NCBI GenBank assembly: GCA_902729315.2
Contig: LR746269.1
Location: 5,983,501 to 6,047,500 of the forward strand
DNA: 64,000 nucleotides
DNA from: Spirodela intermedia
Lineage: Eukaryota > Streptophyta > Magnoliopsida > Alismatales > Araceae
Reading direction: 5' to 3'
Part shown: piece by piece, positions 47,933 through 64,000 of the stretch
Layout of the letters: each line of letters opens with the position of its first letter
How positions within the stretch are numbered: the stretch's first letter is position 1
Program-made: the position numbers and the translations under genes
The notes under the pieces: generated by a model
Databases searched by the model: none
Told to the model about the DNA's origin: nothing
What the model saw: the letters and a program-made list of their open reading frames with translations, nothing else

Positions 47933-49941
47933 TCATTATCATGAGTTAATAATTAGTAAATAATATAGTTTTAGCCTTAACTCATGATAAATAGACTTAT
48001 ATTTGTGTTAAAGCATGAAAAGTGGTTTTTAGTTGATTAACGTGAATTTTTGGGTAATTATGTGATTTTATACGATTTTTACAGTCTTAGTTTTGAGATA
48101 AATGAAGAACAAGAAATAAAAATAAAAATATTGCAAAATGGGGGGATCCGCCGGCCAGCCGGGCCTGCAAGCGGGTCGGAAGCGCAGTCGGGGAGTAGCC
48201 GCGAGCAGGGGCTCGAGCGGCTTGCTAGGATCGATAGGGGTATGGTGTACGCCACTCCCCTTCCACGTCACCGGTGGTCAGCCGGCTGTGGGGCAAGGAG
48301 TGGTCGTACACGCGAGAGGACTTTGCCTAGAAAGCTAACTTTACTATATAATCGCCCGAATAATCCGCGCACAACCGATGTGGGACTAAATCCACCTTGT
48401 TCAGGGGCGGGCGACCGCCGCAGGTTCGAATCCTCCCAGAGTCAAAATTCATATATTTTTAACTGATTATCGCGACTTTCCTGCAGATCGCCTGTGAATG
48501 ATTAAGCAACCGGAATCGCTGGATCATCGGCGAAAATCTCGTCAACGCGATTCGCGGAGCATTGCTACTAAAATTTCTGAACGATTCGCGATAAAAGGAT
48601 CGCAATCCATCGAGTAAATCATCTCCGATTGATCGACGAACAAGCCGTCGTCGGGAAGAGGACGATCCGCCGGGAGACCAGTCGCCACCTCTTGAGAGCG
48701 TACCAGATGCGATGAAGAGCCTCCTCTTGCTGCGCGGACCTGAGGATGAAGCTCCCTAACACGCGCCTCACCTCCATCCAGCCCCTCTCCGTCGGGTGAC
48801 AGCCGCCGGAGAGCCGCAAAGTCGCCGTTTTTCCGCTCTGCCGGGTGACAGCCGCCGGAGACGATTCGACGACCCACTTCATTGGTCTCTAGACTTCGCG
48901 AGAAGATCTAGAGATTGCCCACGTCGTCTTTGTCCAAGGAGAGCCTTCGAGGCCGTGGACACTGCACGACGACCCTCCCGAACGCTCAGGATTCCGGTGC
49001 ATCGCCGACGCGTCGCCGTCGCGACGCCGGAACTCTGTTTTCCTGCTTTATCTAGAGATTGCCCACGTCGTCTTTGTCCAAGGAGAGCCTTCGAGGCCGT
49101 GGACACTGCACGACGATCCTCCCGAACGCTCAGGATTCCGGTGCATCGCCGACGCATCGCCGTCGCGACGCCGGAACTCTGTTTTCCTGCTTTCAATTTA
49201 ATTTACGCTTCATTTAGTGATACTTTGTTGATTTTTATTTACCAAACTATACTTCGTTCAACTACGATTCTTCCGGCTTTTACAGATCTTAATTTGATTA
49301 ATTGAGTCGTCTGTAATCGCCTACGTAAGAATCGCCGGGCGGAACTCTGTTTCCGCCTGATTCGCGTTCGCCGGGCGCTGACGTCATCCTGACGTCCGCA
49401 CCCTTATTTCCTCTTTTTTTTGTGAATTTTAAATATATTTCCTTTTTATTTCCTAGTATAAAATTTGTAAGAAAATCGTACTCATTGAGAAAAATTCTGA
49501 ATAATTACCAGATATTATATTACATCCCTGTGATCGACCTGGAAAATTACCACTATTTTTGGGATTTGTATTGAATTATAATTGATATATTTATTTTGAA
49601 ATACTTCTAAATATCCGAAAATTCGTATTTTCTAGTTTTATAAATTTTAAATTTGCGTGATTTAACATACAATGACTGAGTCACGTCAAATTTTGCGGGC
49701 CCGGCTGGCTGGCGGATCCCCCCATTTTGCAATATTTTTATTTTTATTTCTTGTTCTTCGTTTTATCTCAAAACTAAGACTGTAAAAATCGTATAAAATC
49801 ACATAATTACCCAAAAATTCACGTTAATCAACTGAAAACCACTTTTCATGCTTTAACACAAATATAAGTCTATTTATCATGAGTTAAGGCTAAAACTATA
49901 TTATTTACTAATTATTAACTCATGATAATGAAGACTTATCA
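47933..49941. mobile_element. 2-kb element with about 240-bp terminal inverted repeats
   Basis: Begins TGATAAGTCTTCATTATC and ends with its complement. Inverted arms are 47933-48170 and 49693-49941 and nearly identical. Flanks are CTATT (47928-47932) and CTATC (49942-49946), a possible imperfect 5-bp target duplication. The interior is GC-rich compared with the arms, with no transposase frame; it contains two tandem 144-base units and a GGTTCGAATCC box at 48423-48433. The element is therefore non-autonomous. The arms with TG..CA ends recall LTRs placed in opposite orientation, or a foldback DNA element; the class is unresolved. Confidence 0.75.
48907..49193. repeat. Two tandem 144-bp units inside the TIR element
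   Basis: Units 48907-49050 and 49051-49193 both start TCTAGAGATTGCCCACG and end TTTTCCTGCTTT, with only a few differences, so the tandem duplication is recent. Confidence 0.9.
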
Positions 49942-49946
49942 CTATC

Positions 49947-50477
49947 CATGAGGAACTCTTAATCCTACTACTAGCTAGGTGGACATTGTTCATGGGCTTT
50001 AATGGATGAATGAAAGAAAGAAAGAAAATAGCCGGTTATCAGCTTCCTTTTGTGTGACGTGACCTGAAACAAGGGGGTCCCTGTGGGTACCTAGTAAACT
50101 ACAGGAATTACTTCTTTGCTGGTTCCATGCTCTCGTTGAAACCCTCTGGGACCTTGGTCCGGCCAAAATCCAGATTCTGGCCACCTTGACTTCATCCGGG
50201 TCAACTCGGGCGAACCATCCAAATAAGGCAGCGAAGCTCTATCACCCGGTGTGCCACCCACAAAGACTCCATTTTTGGAAAACTAACTGCCGAGAGCATG
50301 GTTGCTCTCTCCGCCAGACTGACTCAATAGGGACGCTTTCATTTCTCTCGATGTCGAGGAAGGCATCGCCTTGCACGATCGTCAAATTGTTTCGAACCGA
50401 ATGCTCTTAAAGATGTCTTTTTTACGACAGGTCTTCATTTCCCGAACCCATGAAAAAGATGAGAACTATAAAGTGGA

Positions 50478-50541
<64 letters not shown>

Positions 50542-51027
50542 GAACTATAGAGTCGAAGTCCGGCCCGACCCCTATTTCTCTCAGGTTCGGCCCACCCGGT
50601 GGAGAGAGAAAGGTGTCTTTGATAGCAATAGGATATAGAGGCTTACTTTCAGTCATACTTAGTCTGCATACAAGGCAAAATAGAGCGTACCAAGGTAGCA
50701 AACAGACTAAGATCACCAGTGAAAGCTCCCATGAGACGGCCATGGCATGGGGATACTAATTGTGAATTACATGGAGGCATGTGCTTGCCATAAAAGACAT
50801 AGTGCACCCATAATCTCATATTCAAGTGATAGGCAACTCAGCTCTTGAGATCAATCAAGTCACATCAAAACCATGAACTAAGCAGCCCGAGTTGACACAG
50901 GTGAAGCCAAGGCGCCTTGAATCTGGATTCAGCAAGAGCATGGAACCAGCAAACAAGTAATTCCTGTATTTTTCTTAGTAGCCACAGGGACCCCCTTGTT
51001 TCAGGTCACGTCACACAAAAGGCAGAT
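49947..51027. other. Spacer with a 90-bp inverted repeat beside the pyrophosphatase block
   Basis: Inverted repeats at about 50036-50135 and 50930-51025 share CCTTTTGTGTGACGTGACC and the following bases. Between them is a (TA)n(GA)n tract at 50481-50538. A segment at about 50138-50185 matches about 29735-29785 (GGGACCTTGGTC). No gene is supported. Confidence 0.6.
50481..50538. repeat. (TA)n(GA)n compound microsatellite
   Basis: About 14 TA units followed by about 15 GA units. Confidence 0.95.
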
Positions 51028-51421
51028 GATAAGCGCTTATGAGGAGGTCACAGGGGCACTGTTTTTGCCTGGATATACCCAGCACTGCCAATTATGAGGA
51101 CCGCCCCCATGAACAGGCAAGCAGATACACAAGAGAAAAAGCGATTGACATCCTTGGGGACTGACGAGAGTCTACCTCCTCAGGCTCTCGACGATGTAGT
51201 TTGCGTAGAGATCCCTTCAACAGAGAGAAAGAGGGTGTCATTTTAGAGAGATGAGTCAGTGTACTCTTGGAACATAGGGCCAAGGGCTCTGCTCGATGAC
51301 AAGTCTTACATCGAATGTTTGATGGCGCTGAAGGCATCCGTGGAGGGCAGGAAATCGTTCACTGCAACCTCCTTGTTCTCGTTCTTCTTGTCTGAGTTGC
51401 CATCTGTCAAGGAGACATCCC

Positions 51422-51465
<44 letters not shown>

Positions 51466-54400
51466 TCACTCACTTCATGAAAGAAAATAACGAAGGATAC
51501 AGTCCTCAAAGAAGCGGCGTATCTCTGCCAAACGGTGGGGTGGAAGCTCCTTGATGTCAGTGTAGTGCCGGTACTCGGGATCATCTGCACAGACTGCAAT
51601 TATTTTGTCGTCCTTTTCACCCTGTTTTTTTTTTCCAAACGAGCATAAGCAGTATAAGAACCTCCAGAGTTCCACCACCGGAGCCATCAGACAGATGCGA
51701 TTCAATACCGCTTTTGGGAGAAAAAAAAAGAAAAATGTACCTGGTCGATCATAGGCATCAGGCCTATGGCCTTTGCCCGGAGAAAGCAGCCTGGGAGCAC
51801 CGGTTCCTGCATTGAGTAGAGAGCCTCCTTTAACCGAGACTGTCATTGGATAATGAATTAATGATATTTTTTAGCTCTATTCTTTTAGAGCTAATCTCTG
51901 GGTGTTTTATGGATGAGAGTACTCTAGTAAATGTCAGCAGCCCCAATAAAGGTCTGTGAGTAGTTCTCCTTTGACGTCTAAAACTGTGGAATTGGAGCCA
52001 TAACCACAAAAACTGTGGAATTGAAACACGATAAGTTTGAACCCAGAATCCTACACGCACCTGCATGATGACCAGAACGTCCATAGGATCGCTGTCCTCG
52101 CAGATGGTGCGTGGTATGAAACCATAGTTGTGGGGGTACACTACTGAGGAGTAGAGTACACGGTCTACCTGCACATATAAAGGGTGACGCAGAGAGACTA
52201 GTTAAGTTTCTTGAGATATGATGCGAATGAAATAATCGCAAAGAGATGAAGGCCGACAGGTGCTGGGCCACAGCAAGAAAGCCAGACTGGGACAAGATGG
52301 GCGGTTACTTGGAAATAGGTCTGGTGGCCTACATGTATATTGATTGACAGCAAATAGACCTACCCATATGAGGTATCAGACAGTGCATGAAAATAAAAAG
52401 GCAAGCATCTAACATCAAAATGAAAAAAAAAAAAAAACTACAGAAATATAAAGCTGACTGAAAGCTTGCGTATTTGATGGGCACTGAGCCCAATGGCTGC
52501 CTTGCACGAGAAAGAGAGTCGATGATCTCATGATTTCAGATCATTCAAGAAGAGAGAAAAAAGTTGACTTTTACAACAACCTTTATGAGACCCGTTTTCT
52601 TGTCAAGCTCATATTTCACCTTACTCCCCTTCCCTATTTCCACCACCTGCAGAAAATGACTCACGTTATGGTACTTTAAAGGCAGCATATATGGTACCGG
52701 GAAAGCCAAGTTAAGGGCCCCATTCGATTTGACAGAAACAATAGTAAGAAAAAAATTGAGACGGAGACACCAAGGAAATTCAAGATCAGATTTTGCAGTT
52801 CTTTCTAAATGTTTAAGATCTAGAATATGAAAATCCCGATGCTCCCCACCTATAATTACTATCAGAGAACAGAGAATTTAAACAAAAAAAAAGGGATCCC
52901 AGATTTCTGTGTTCTCAGCATGACATGTAATTCTTTTGTCCTTCAGAGAACTACATGTACGAGATTAATATCTCGCTATTAGGCTGCACAAATTTGAAAA
53001 AAGGTGGAATGAAATCCAACCTACGTGAGCTATCAACTCTACTACTTTTAACAGCTGCTGAAAAAACTGTACTACATCAATAGACGTGAAACTTTTCTGC
53101 CTTCATTAAACAATGCTCTATGAATAACTTAGAGTTCGGCTTAGAATCGCTTGTGCCTTTAGAATATAGTCATGGCAGGGCGGAACTTTTCTCCTCGGTT
53201 TAATAAATATTAGTTGGAAGCTTTAAACGTATAATCTAAGTGTATGGTGTATACTGTCAATCGATGCTGTGGAATGTCTCTGTCATGGAATTGTAAAGAC
53301 AAGTGAAATTTCGGAAAAACGCTACAACAGCTGTCCCTTCGCAGGAAAGCCCTTCCAATGATGTTATTCTTAAATAAACTTATGGAACATCAATATCAAT
53401 GGCATTAGGCGCTAGGCACACTAGAAAAAAAAATCGCAACATTACAGAAAAATATGCCAAACTATTTAAGAATTGAAAAGCATCTATGAGAAACATACAA
53501 CACTGTTGCTACCTAAGCCAGATACAAAGATCAATGGTCCAACACAAAAAATTCCTAGATAATTCAATTATGATCCAATTAAAAATTCTAATATCACAAT
53601 TATAATAGTTTAAAAAATTGTAATAGTTTAGTAACCTTACACAATTGAAAATGATGGGAGCTTCGGGTCCTGCAATCACAAAAAGGAGGCTCAGAAAAAA
53701 TATCGCTGCTGTCTTGAATGAGAGAAAAAACGTTGACAGAACTATGCACCAATGAGGTCCGTGCAATAGGTGCACTATAGTTAATTACCTATCTCAAGAT
53801 CATGCCAGGGATGCGCTGCAATTGACCTCCTCGACATGGAGGCAATAATCCTTTCATTAAGTTTCACTTGGGATGGGCGTGACTCAGGAGACATATTTGG
53901 AGATTCCATAGATTCAGTCATGGGAGCAACCTAACATGAAGCCAAAACAACGATATGTTTTACAATTCTAGCCGGGAACTGTATTAAAAAATAAAGCTAG
54001 AGAATGTAGGGACAGCACGGTGAGATGCAATGAAACAGAAATGATCGAGATTTATCAAGCTCAATATTCCGATGAAAACACTAGCACCAGGTACGTGACA
54101 AAAAAATTGCTAACCACGTTAAAACAGTCGCACGAGAAAGTGAAAACAATCGTTTGAAATCAGACATTAAAGAAGGAGAGAAAGATGAAGTAAAACGAAT
54201 GAACGTTGAATCAAGGAAAGAAAGCATTGATGTTCGTCCCACTGACACAGAAGTTAGTGCCGCCACTGACCAGTCCACACAGTTTTGTATGCTCAATGAA
54301 TTGGTATTTGATGCGAAAAGTTCAGCCAAGGCAGACAATCGTATCCTCCTGTTAGAACGGCATTAGCTGTGATGAATTAAAAATAATACTGGGAGCGCTA

Positions 54401-55292
54401 CGACATTATTTCTAATGTATTAAAAATAACATATTAACCGAGGCACCACACAAATCTAACTGGATCTTATCGGGTCAAGTACTGTTTCATCATAAGAAAA
54501 TTTCACCGCGTTAAAAAAGAAAAAATCACAAATATCGGAATTGATTCTTGCCAATGTTACGAGACAATACCACTTTTGAGATTATGGTTCGGAACAGAGA
54601 ACAGTACCGTTTCATGGGGACGAGTAACTCATTACAGATTATTTAGACCATCTTCGACAGATGAACTGTATCTATGCTTGGCTGTAACGAAGGCGGGAGA
54701 AGGAAACGGTGGCTATGAGAACAGCGCAATGACTTTGAATAAAGAACCACCGTCACTCAATTTGGTCGCAAGAACATTCATGCGTGAGAACCGTGACCAG
54801 GGAGCGGAGCGTAGCACGGTGATGGCGCCTTGGTTTTGTTTCATCACGTTATGCTCGAACAACCCCCCCCCTCCCCCCGGCTCGCAGAGAAACGCTTCCA
54901 AAATGAAACAGCAGAAAACTAGGGATCCAACTGTGAGAAGACTCCTGATGGACGGAAATAACCACGGCGCTGGGAGCGTCCCGCAGCTCCATCTTGAATG
55001 ACGAGCGTTCGATAGAAAACGACACTCCAGAATCGCAGTCACGTTTCCTGGGGTCTCGGTATGCCGGCGAAAACACCGACGAGATGCCGATCCAATCCAG
55101 CAAACAACACAAAAATGCATCCGACAGAAGATCGTCCCAACAACGCATCCAACAGAGCGTACCACAGGCGGCGACACGCTCAAACGTCAGACGAGCTCAG
55201 CCACCCGAGCTGCAGCGGCCAGCGACGAGGAACGGTGGAGAGAAGAGATGGGGAACGAGAGGACAGTTCACTGGATTGATGTTCCCGCTTCC
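51028..55292. repeat. Inverted segmental duplication, right copy (pyrophosphatase block)
   Basis: Partner of about 14603-18811. The left edge directly abuts the 90-bp inverted repeat that ends near 51025. Confidence 0.9.
51172..53921 (-). CDS. PPA: Soluble inorganic pyrophosphatase (copy 2)
   Basis: A complete 215-residue family I pyrophosphatase on the minus strand. Exons in order: 53921-53789, 53669-53641, 52646-52581, 52168-52061, 51806-51741, 51621-51501, 51391-51310, 51214-51172; sizes are identical to copy 1 and all junctions are GT-AG. The signature DSDPMDV (101-107) is intact. Exons 3 and 4 are identical in bases to copy 1. Exon 1 differs at twelve amino acids, all in the first 34 residues (for example A2T, A3E, D9N, K10M, G15R, T18Q). 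Elsewhere I see H to L in EPVxPGC, D to E and R to S. The (GA)n tract of intron 6 is followed by (CA)n and CACT units. It appears functional. Confidence 0.95.
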
Positions 55293-56643
55293 TCCACCCA
55301 CCTTCATCCCTACTTAAGGTCCCCCTCCTATTTCTACTACCCTTTTCCGCTTTTTCTGTTTTTCGGGGAGACGCAAAGCATAATCCCCATAATATTCCGA
55401 AGGTTCCTGAACAGTAACGGTCATCAGAGCATCCGAACAACGAAGACTGACCGCACGTGTGGCCCAACCACCGGCAGAGACCGGGCCAGCGTACCCCTTC
55501 CTTCGTCTCCACGCGGAGTACGTGGACGGCGCCAACCGTCCGCACTTTTGCAAATAACTCCCTGTAAATACTTCTATGACCCTTTTCTCGCATAAATAGG
55601 CTTCGTTAATGTAAATATTGAGCACGTCGTTTAGTGGGGTGAAATATAATATCAATTTTTTTTATGGCGTTCCGTTTATCGCTAGAAATATAGGAGGTTG
55701 GTTTGTAAAAATAATGACAATCTATGGCACGAGTTGGGGGGTTACCTCGACGATTGATATAATTTGGAGGGGAGGAGTATCTTATTCTCCGAGCTGGTCA
55801 AGTGGAGAACGAAAGGGAAGAGGTGACGTGGCACTAGAACAGACGTCCAATTCAAATGTCTCAAAACAAGGAAATTGGGGCGGTGTCTCCAGTTGCCGGC
55901 CCATTAGCGCCACAACTTGGACCAAATTCACGAGGCCAGTTAGACGCGGCCGGTGCCACGTGGACAGGATATTTGTGGGACCCTAACACGATATTTGTGG
56001 GACCCTAACTTCTCTGAGCTGGAGGAGCGGATACTTTCATTATGCATCGCGGACAACGCGGGTGCGTTGTGCTCCGCCCTCTTCGCGGTTTTGTTAGACC
56101 AAGTCCAACCAATGAAACGAGACGACTTCCTCTAGGGGCCTGCGGCGAATCGAGAGGGGCAAATAAATTACAAAGAGACTTGTTCTGGCGGATGAGCAGA
56201 CCGATGCTAAAGGATACGTCACGTCGACGGATCGGAGGCGACTTGATTATACTCGCCCGCGGTGTAGCACACGCGCCTGCTCGCGACGACTTTATAAGGA
56301 GAGGTGCCGTAAGTGGACTGTAAATTTATTTAAAATTATATAAAATGAAAGAATAAGAAAAATATTTTATCTCTCTCTCGGCTAACTATTCAACAGACGC
56401 TTCTGCCCCCTCCCCCCCCCCCTTTCTTTCCCCTCTCTCCGCCCATCTCCTCCGTCCGGATCTCCGGTCCTGTTGCTTCCGGTGCGCTTTTCTCGATTAC
56501 GTCTGTGTCGGCAAGACCAACATTACGCTTTTCTCCTCTTCTCCGTCGATTCATCCATTTCGGGGTTTTCCTCTCTGCAGGACGGATCTCGTGTAGGGAG
56601 GTCGTTCCGGTTCCTTCTCGCCTTTGCATCATTCGCCCTGTCG
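55293..56643. other. Intergenic region with the RABE1 promoter and leader
   Basis: Between the pyrophosphatase copy 2 upstream region and the RABE1 start. No gene is supported. A CT/C-rich stretch at about 56398-56450 probably belongs to the 5' leader. Confidence 0.5.
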
Positions 56644-61280
<4,637 letters not shown>

Positions 61281-62226
61281 GCGCCGCCGCCAGTAGCGGA
61301 GGTTTGACCCGGTCTAGGCCGGGCCGGGTGGGGGGACTCTCTATGCTTGGCATGACGGTGGCCGTTTCTATTGTCTTACTCTTCATTCTTTTCGACCCCC
61401 TTTCTCCTCTCTTTGACTTCCCATTTTCTCCCTTATTTTCGTGTATTTTCCGTTTTCCTAGTTAATTCGTGGCGCTGTATAACCAGAATTGGTATATTTT
61501 AATTTATTATGATTATTATTTAAAATAAAAATAAAAATAGTTCATAAAGGCTACTGAGCCTAGATGATTGAATATTAATTAAAACACCTACGAAGTATAC
61601 CTTATATTGGGCTGAAATGTGGTGGTCTTCCCGAACGCCTTCAGAAGGCCCATTAGTAGTATATTGGGCCTGGGATTCCTGGTCCATTATGTGCCGTCCT
61701 ATCCGGCCACGGGGGGCGACCGGAAAAGATATTTGTATTTATATTTAATATTGCGAGACGGCTACATCCACCGGACTTATCTTGACGCGCCGCGTGGCAT
61801 AGTCAGCGTTCCTCGTCAGGAATCTGAGCCAATCAGATGACGTTTTGACGGTCGCGATTGCCGGACGGAAAAGCGCCGGCGGAGGGGACGCTGACCAAAA
61901 AGCGCGGAGGCGTCCGGTGGGGCTGCTCGGGGAGCGGGCGACGTTCTGGTGGCTCTCATCGGGAGGCTCTGAATCTTCGGTAGGTAGATCTCGTCTACGA
62001 TCGTTCTCCCTGTCCATTGTTCCTGATCGATCAATCGTTCGTCCTCTGGTTTCTTCCATCATTTTTTTTTCTCTTTTTGCGTTGCTTGGTGCTGTCTGAT
62101 AATTACGACGGAAGGAACGAGACTCTAAGATGCTTTCTCCGTAGATGTGCTACGATATCGCCGGATCAGAGGAGTAGAGTTTGGAAGAAGGATTGAGGTC
62201 AAAGCTGGTTTCTAGATCGATCAGAG
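61281..62226. other. Intergenic region: RABE1 3' end and OGDH promoter/leader
   Basis: No additional gene is supported. A GGTAGGTAG donor-like site near 61979 and an acceptor-like CCGTAG near 62144 leave room for a leader intron of the downstream gene, which I cannot confirm. Confidence 0.45.
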
Positions 62227-64000
62227 ATGGCGTGGTTCAGAGCCGTGTCCGGCGTGGCGAGGCATGCCGTCAGGAAAAACCTCATTCAGGCCTCCCACCA
62301 CGTCACCAGGCCCCGCATCAGTCCGCTGCCCTCCCGCGGCTTCCGTTCAACTTCTGCCAGGCACAACGCCGCCCCGATTCCCCGCCCTGTGCCGCTTTCA
62401 AAGCTCACAGATAGTTTCCTCGATGGCACGAGCAGCGTGTACCTTGAGGAGCTCCAGAGGGCGTGGGAAGCCGATCCCAACAGCGTGGATGAATCATGGG
62501 ACAACTTCTTCAGGAATTTCGTTGGCCAAGCCGCCACCTCTCCGGGAATTTCGGGCCAGACAATCCAGGAGAGTATGCGCTTGCTGTTGCTCGTGAGGGC
62601 ATACCAAGTAAATGGGCACATGATGGCCAAACTGGATCCCCTGGGCCTTGAGGAACGTGAGGTCCCGGTTGATCTTGATCCAGCTTTCTATGGCTTCACA
62701 GATGAGGATTTGGACAGAGAATTTTTCATTGGAGTGTGGAGGATGTCTGGATTTCTGTCAGACAATCGCCCAGTTCAGACACTTCGATCCATACTGAACC
62801 GGCTTCAGCAGGCTTATTGTGGGAGTGTCGGATATGAATACATGCACATTGCTGACAGGGATCAATGTAATTGGTTAAGAGACCAGATAGAAACTGTTAA
62901 GCCAAGGGCATATGGCAGAGATCGGCAGGAGGTCATCCTTGATAGGCTCATTTGGAGCACACAATTCGAAAATTTCCTTGCTACCAAATGGGTAACCGCA
63001 AAGCGATTTGGTCTTGAAGGTGCAGAGACTCTCATTCCAGGGATGAAGGAGATGTTTGATAGAGCTTCTGACCTTGGTGTGGAGAGCATTGTGGTTGGAA
63101 TGCCTCATAGAGGTAGACTGAATGTTCTGGGCAATGTCTTTCGCAAGCCGCTTCGCCAGATTTTTAGTGAATTTAGTGGTAGCGGTACAAAGGCAGTGGA
63201 GGAGGTTGGATCGTACACAGGTACTGGTGATGTTAAATACCATCTGGGTACCTCCTATGATCGGCCCACGAGGGGAGGAAAGAGAATCCATTTGTCTCTT
63301 GTCGCAAATCCTAGTCATTTAGAAGCTGTGGATCCAGTTGTCCTTGGAAAGATTCGGGGAAAGCAGTATTACTCTAATGATATTGATCGGACAAAAAATT
63401 TGGCAGTTCTAATTCATGGGGATGGAAGTTTTGCTGGACAAGGTGTGGTTTATGAAACTCTTCATCTGAGTGCTCTTCCCAATTACACAACTGGTGGGAC
63501 CATTCATATTGTTGTCAATAACCAGGTTGCATTCACAACTGATCCAACGGCTGGGCGTTCATCACAGTACTGCACTGATGTGGCGAAAGCCTTAGATGCT
63601 CCTATTTTCCATGTAAATGGGGATGATATGGAAGCTGTGGTACATGTTTTTGAGCTTGCAGCTGAGTGGCGTCAAACTTTCCACCAGGATGTGGTTGTTG
63701 ACGTTGTGTGCTACCGTCGGTTTGGGCACAATGAGATGGATGAACCGTCCTTCACGCAGCCAAAAATGTACCAGGTGCGTTCATCTTTTCTTATAACCTT
63801 TCACTCCGCTCTAGGTTTAGTCAATTTCTGAAAAAATGGTTTCATTCATATTAGTCGGCTATGCTTTGATGGAATTTCAATTTTTTTTACGCAATTACTT
63901 GATTTTATGAAGATACTGACTCCCTAAAACTTATGAAATCAAACAGGTGATTCGCAGTCACCCTAGCGCTCTTCATATTTATCAGAATAAGCTATTGGAA
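62227..64000 (+). CDS. 2-oxoglutarate dehydrogenase E1 component, mitochondrial (5' part, runs off the window)
   Basis: Exon 1 is 62227-63774 (516 codons) and exon 2 starts at 63947 and continues past the right edge. E1 decarboxylates 2-oxoglutarate with thiamine diphosphate in the TCA cycle, working with E2 and E3 in the mitochondrial matrix. The first 40 residues are Arg/Ser/Ala-rich with no acids, a mitochondrial presequence. Then come the E1 N-terminal SSVYLEELQRAWEADPNSVD segment, GMPHRGRLNVLGNV, and the thiamine-diphosphate motif from GDGSFAGQG (398) to NN (431-432), plus RRFGHNEMDEP. Exon 2 begins VIRSHPSAL. The start ATG at 62227 gives the expected leader; a shifted overlapping frame at 62181 is a shadow. 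The full protein should be about 1000 residues. Confidence 0.96.

Noticed and set aside
48423-48433. GGTTCGAATCC box suggesting a tRNA gene
   Set aside because: No matching acceptor stem, anticodon arm or A box upstream; only the T-arm-like sequence is present.
21500-51000. CRISPR-like or bacterial-type repeat arrays
   Set aside because: Repeats are microsatellites, LTRs or inverted duplications; nothing has the regular repeat-spacer form, and the genome is plant nuclear.

Overview
This window looks like nuclear DNA of a flowering plant. It carries multi-exon genes with GT-AG introns, plant-specific families (CHX cation/H+ antiporter, TIC32-type dehydrogenase, a P-type PPR protein, RABE1 GTPase), LTR retrotransposon debris and many (GA)n/(CT)n microsatellites near gene starts. 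Several coding exons are GC-rich while repeats are AT-rich. The species cannot be named from the sequence.

Layout. 1-14.3 kb is a gene-dense strip: 3' part of a CHX antiporter (+), a complete eight-exon TIC32-like short-chain dehydrogenase (+), a single-exon PPR protein resembling Arabidopsis MEE40 (-), and three related small organelle-type RRM RNA-binding genes (-, +, -) that share the same middle-exon sizes. 14.6-18.8 kb holds an intact soluble inorganic pyrophosphatase gene (+). 18.9-21.5 kb is a head-to-head palindrome with two complete ribosomal protein S15a genes. 21.5-22.5 kb is a broken copy of the third RRM gene.

22.5-51 kb is a repeat island. It holds decayed Ty3/gypsy fragments on both strands, a 3.6-kb palindrome made of two decayed C2H2 zinc-finger gene copies, a long GA/GAGT array joined to a scrap of the pyrophosphatase gene, fragments of a DnaJ gene and of a malectin-like receptor kinase gene, a three-level nest of LTR elements (copia interrupted by gypsy interrupted by a solo-LTR-like unit, the two inner insertions having exact 5-bp target duplications), and a 2-kb element with about 240-bp terminal inverted repeats.

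51.0-55.3 kb is an inverted second copy of the 14.6-18.8 kb pyrophosphatase block, also with a complete reading frame. After it come a complete RABE1/Rab8-type GTPase gene (+, eight exons with a 3.3-kb first intron) and, at the right edge, the 5' part of the 2-oxoglutarate dehydrogenase E1 gene (+).

The genes do not form one pathway. Most are housekeeping functions: cytosolic PPi hydrolysis, translation, vesicle traffic, TCA cycle, chloroplast import and organelle RNA handling. The distinctive feature is structural: repeated inverted duplication of gene-bearing segments (pyrophosphatase, S15a, RRM, C2H2) around a retrotransposon island. No wholly new gene system was recognised. The most unusual items are the inverted duplications, the mosaic divergence of the two pyrophosphatase copies, and the 2-kb TIR element.
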